Shown here one piece after another: positions 32,808-32,921 of a stretch of DNA of 32,921 nucleotides (position 1 is the first letter of the stretch; each line of letters begins with the position of its first letter). The position numbers were made by a program, and so were the translations under genes. The stretch is from Chloroflexota bacterium. Lineage in GTDB: Bacteria; Chloroflexota; Dehalococcoidia; UBA2979. The stretch is from NCBI GenBank assembly GCA_009840945.1, contig VXMU01000134.1:931-33851 (forward strand), written 5' to 3'. The notes below the pieces were generated by a model, which ran no database searches, had not been told where the DNA came from, and saw only the letters and a list, made by a program, of their open reading frames with translations.

Positions 32808-32828
32808 CCCCGCTCTCGCTCCGCGGGG
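32808..32828 (+). terminator. Possible weak hairpin after the regulator gene
   Basis: CCCCGC and GCGGGG pair around a 9-base loop 6 bases after the stop codon. There is no T tract, so termination would be weak or Rho-assisted. Confidence 0.3.
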
Positions 32829-32882
32829 TAACCCCATCGGACCTCCCGCTCGTCCGTGCGCCGGGGGGCGAGGGATCCGCGT

Positions 32883-32921
32883 CCGGCCCCCTCTCCCGCA
32901 TTGCGGGAGAGGGCGGGGGTG
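32883..32921 (-). repeat. Palindromic intergenic repeat R1, inverted copy cut by window end
   Basis: This sequence is the reverse complement of the R1 palindrome at 17578-17624, with the loop AGT/ACT changed to ATT and a few substitutions. It again follows a gene end. The window stops within it. Confidence 0.8.

Overview
The window is a high-GC bacterial chromosome segment, densely packed with genes on both strands. No 16S rRNA or tRNA gene is visible, so the taxonomic guess rests on gene character. The evidence is a transketolase split into two genes, an RpoB and an RpoC that each carry a large lineage-type insertion, a transcriptional T-box ahead of ileS in a high-GC genome, and apparently frequent leaderless starts. 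Together these fit Chloroflexota, possibly a Dehalococcoidia-like lineage. That is inference, not proof.

Layout. 1-302: low-complexity DNA plus a copy of an intergenic repeat. 303-3933: Ile T-box leader and ileS. 3948-5391 (minus): a HigA-like antitoxin without a visible toxin, and a YihY/BrkB membrane protein. 5467-11218 (plus): proB, two lipoproteins (one a peptidoglycan-binding/polysaccharide deacetylase) and proA, so the two proline genes are separated by envelope genes. 11268-12397: a small acidic-tailed protein and a HAD phosphatase. 12416-13050 (minus): a two-gene cassette of a retropepsin-like clan AA aspartic protease and a 90-aa partner. It sits between two copies of the last 41 nt of the HAD gene, which suggests a small insertion at a gene 3' end. 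13279-15101 (minus): two-subunit transketolase. 15198-15782: a small zinc-ribbon protein resembling a ribonucleotide reductase tail, and a two-helix membrane protein. 15856-17571: a glycerate kinase fused to a class II aldolase. 17578-17766: intergenic palindromic repeats. 17815-18650 (minus): a zinc metallopeptidase and a conserved unknown. 18734-19885: a lipoprotein of possible glycosidase-like fold. 19889-20763 (minus): a 91-aa unknown and a dCTP deaminase, divergent from rpoB. 21114-29250: rpoB-rpoC, ending in a strong hairpin. 29355-31951 (minus): ABC ATPase, ABC-2 permease, a small membrane protein and a GerW/YtfJ-like protein. 32121-32801: an OmpR/PhoB-type regulator with a degenerate receiver. 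The window ends inside another copy of the palindromic repeat.

The core is housekeeping: tRNA charging, proline synthesis, RNA polymerase, pentose phosphate metabolism and envelope functions. The accessory parts most worth a second look are the protease cassette with its duplicated gene end, the dCTP deaminase pair, the kinase-aldolase fusion, the detached zinc-ribbon tail, the degenerate regulator, and a recurring -10 motif (TANACT type) placed 6-8 nt before start codons.
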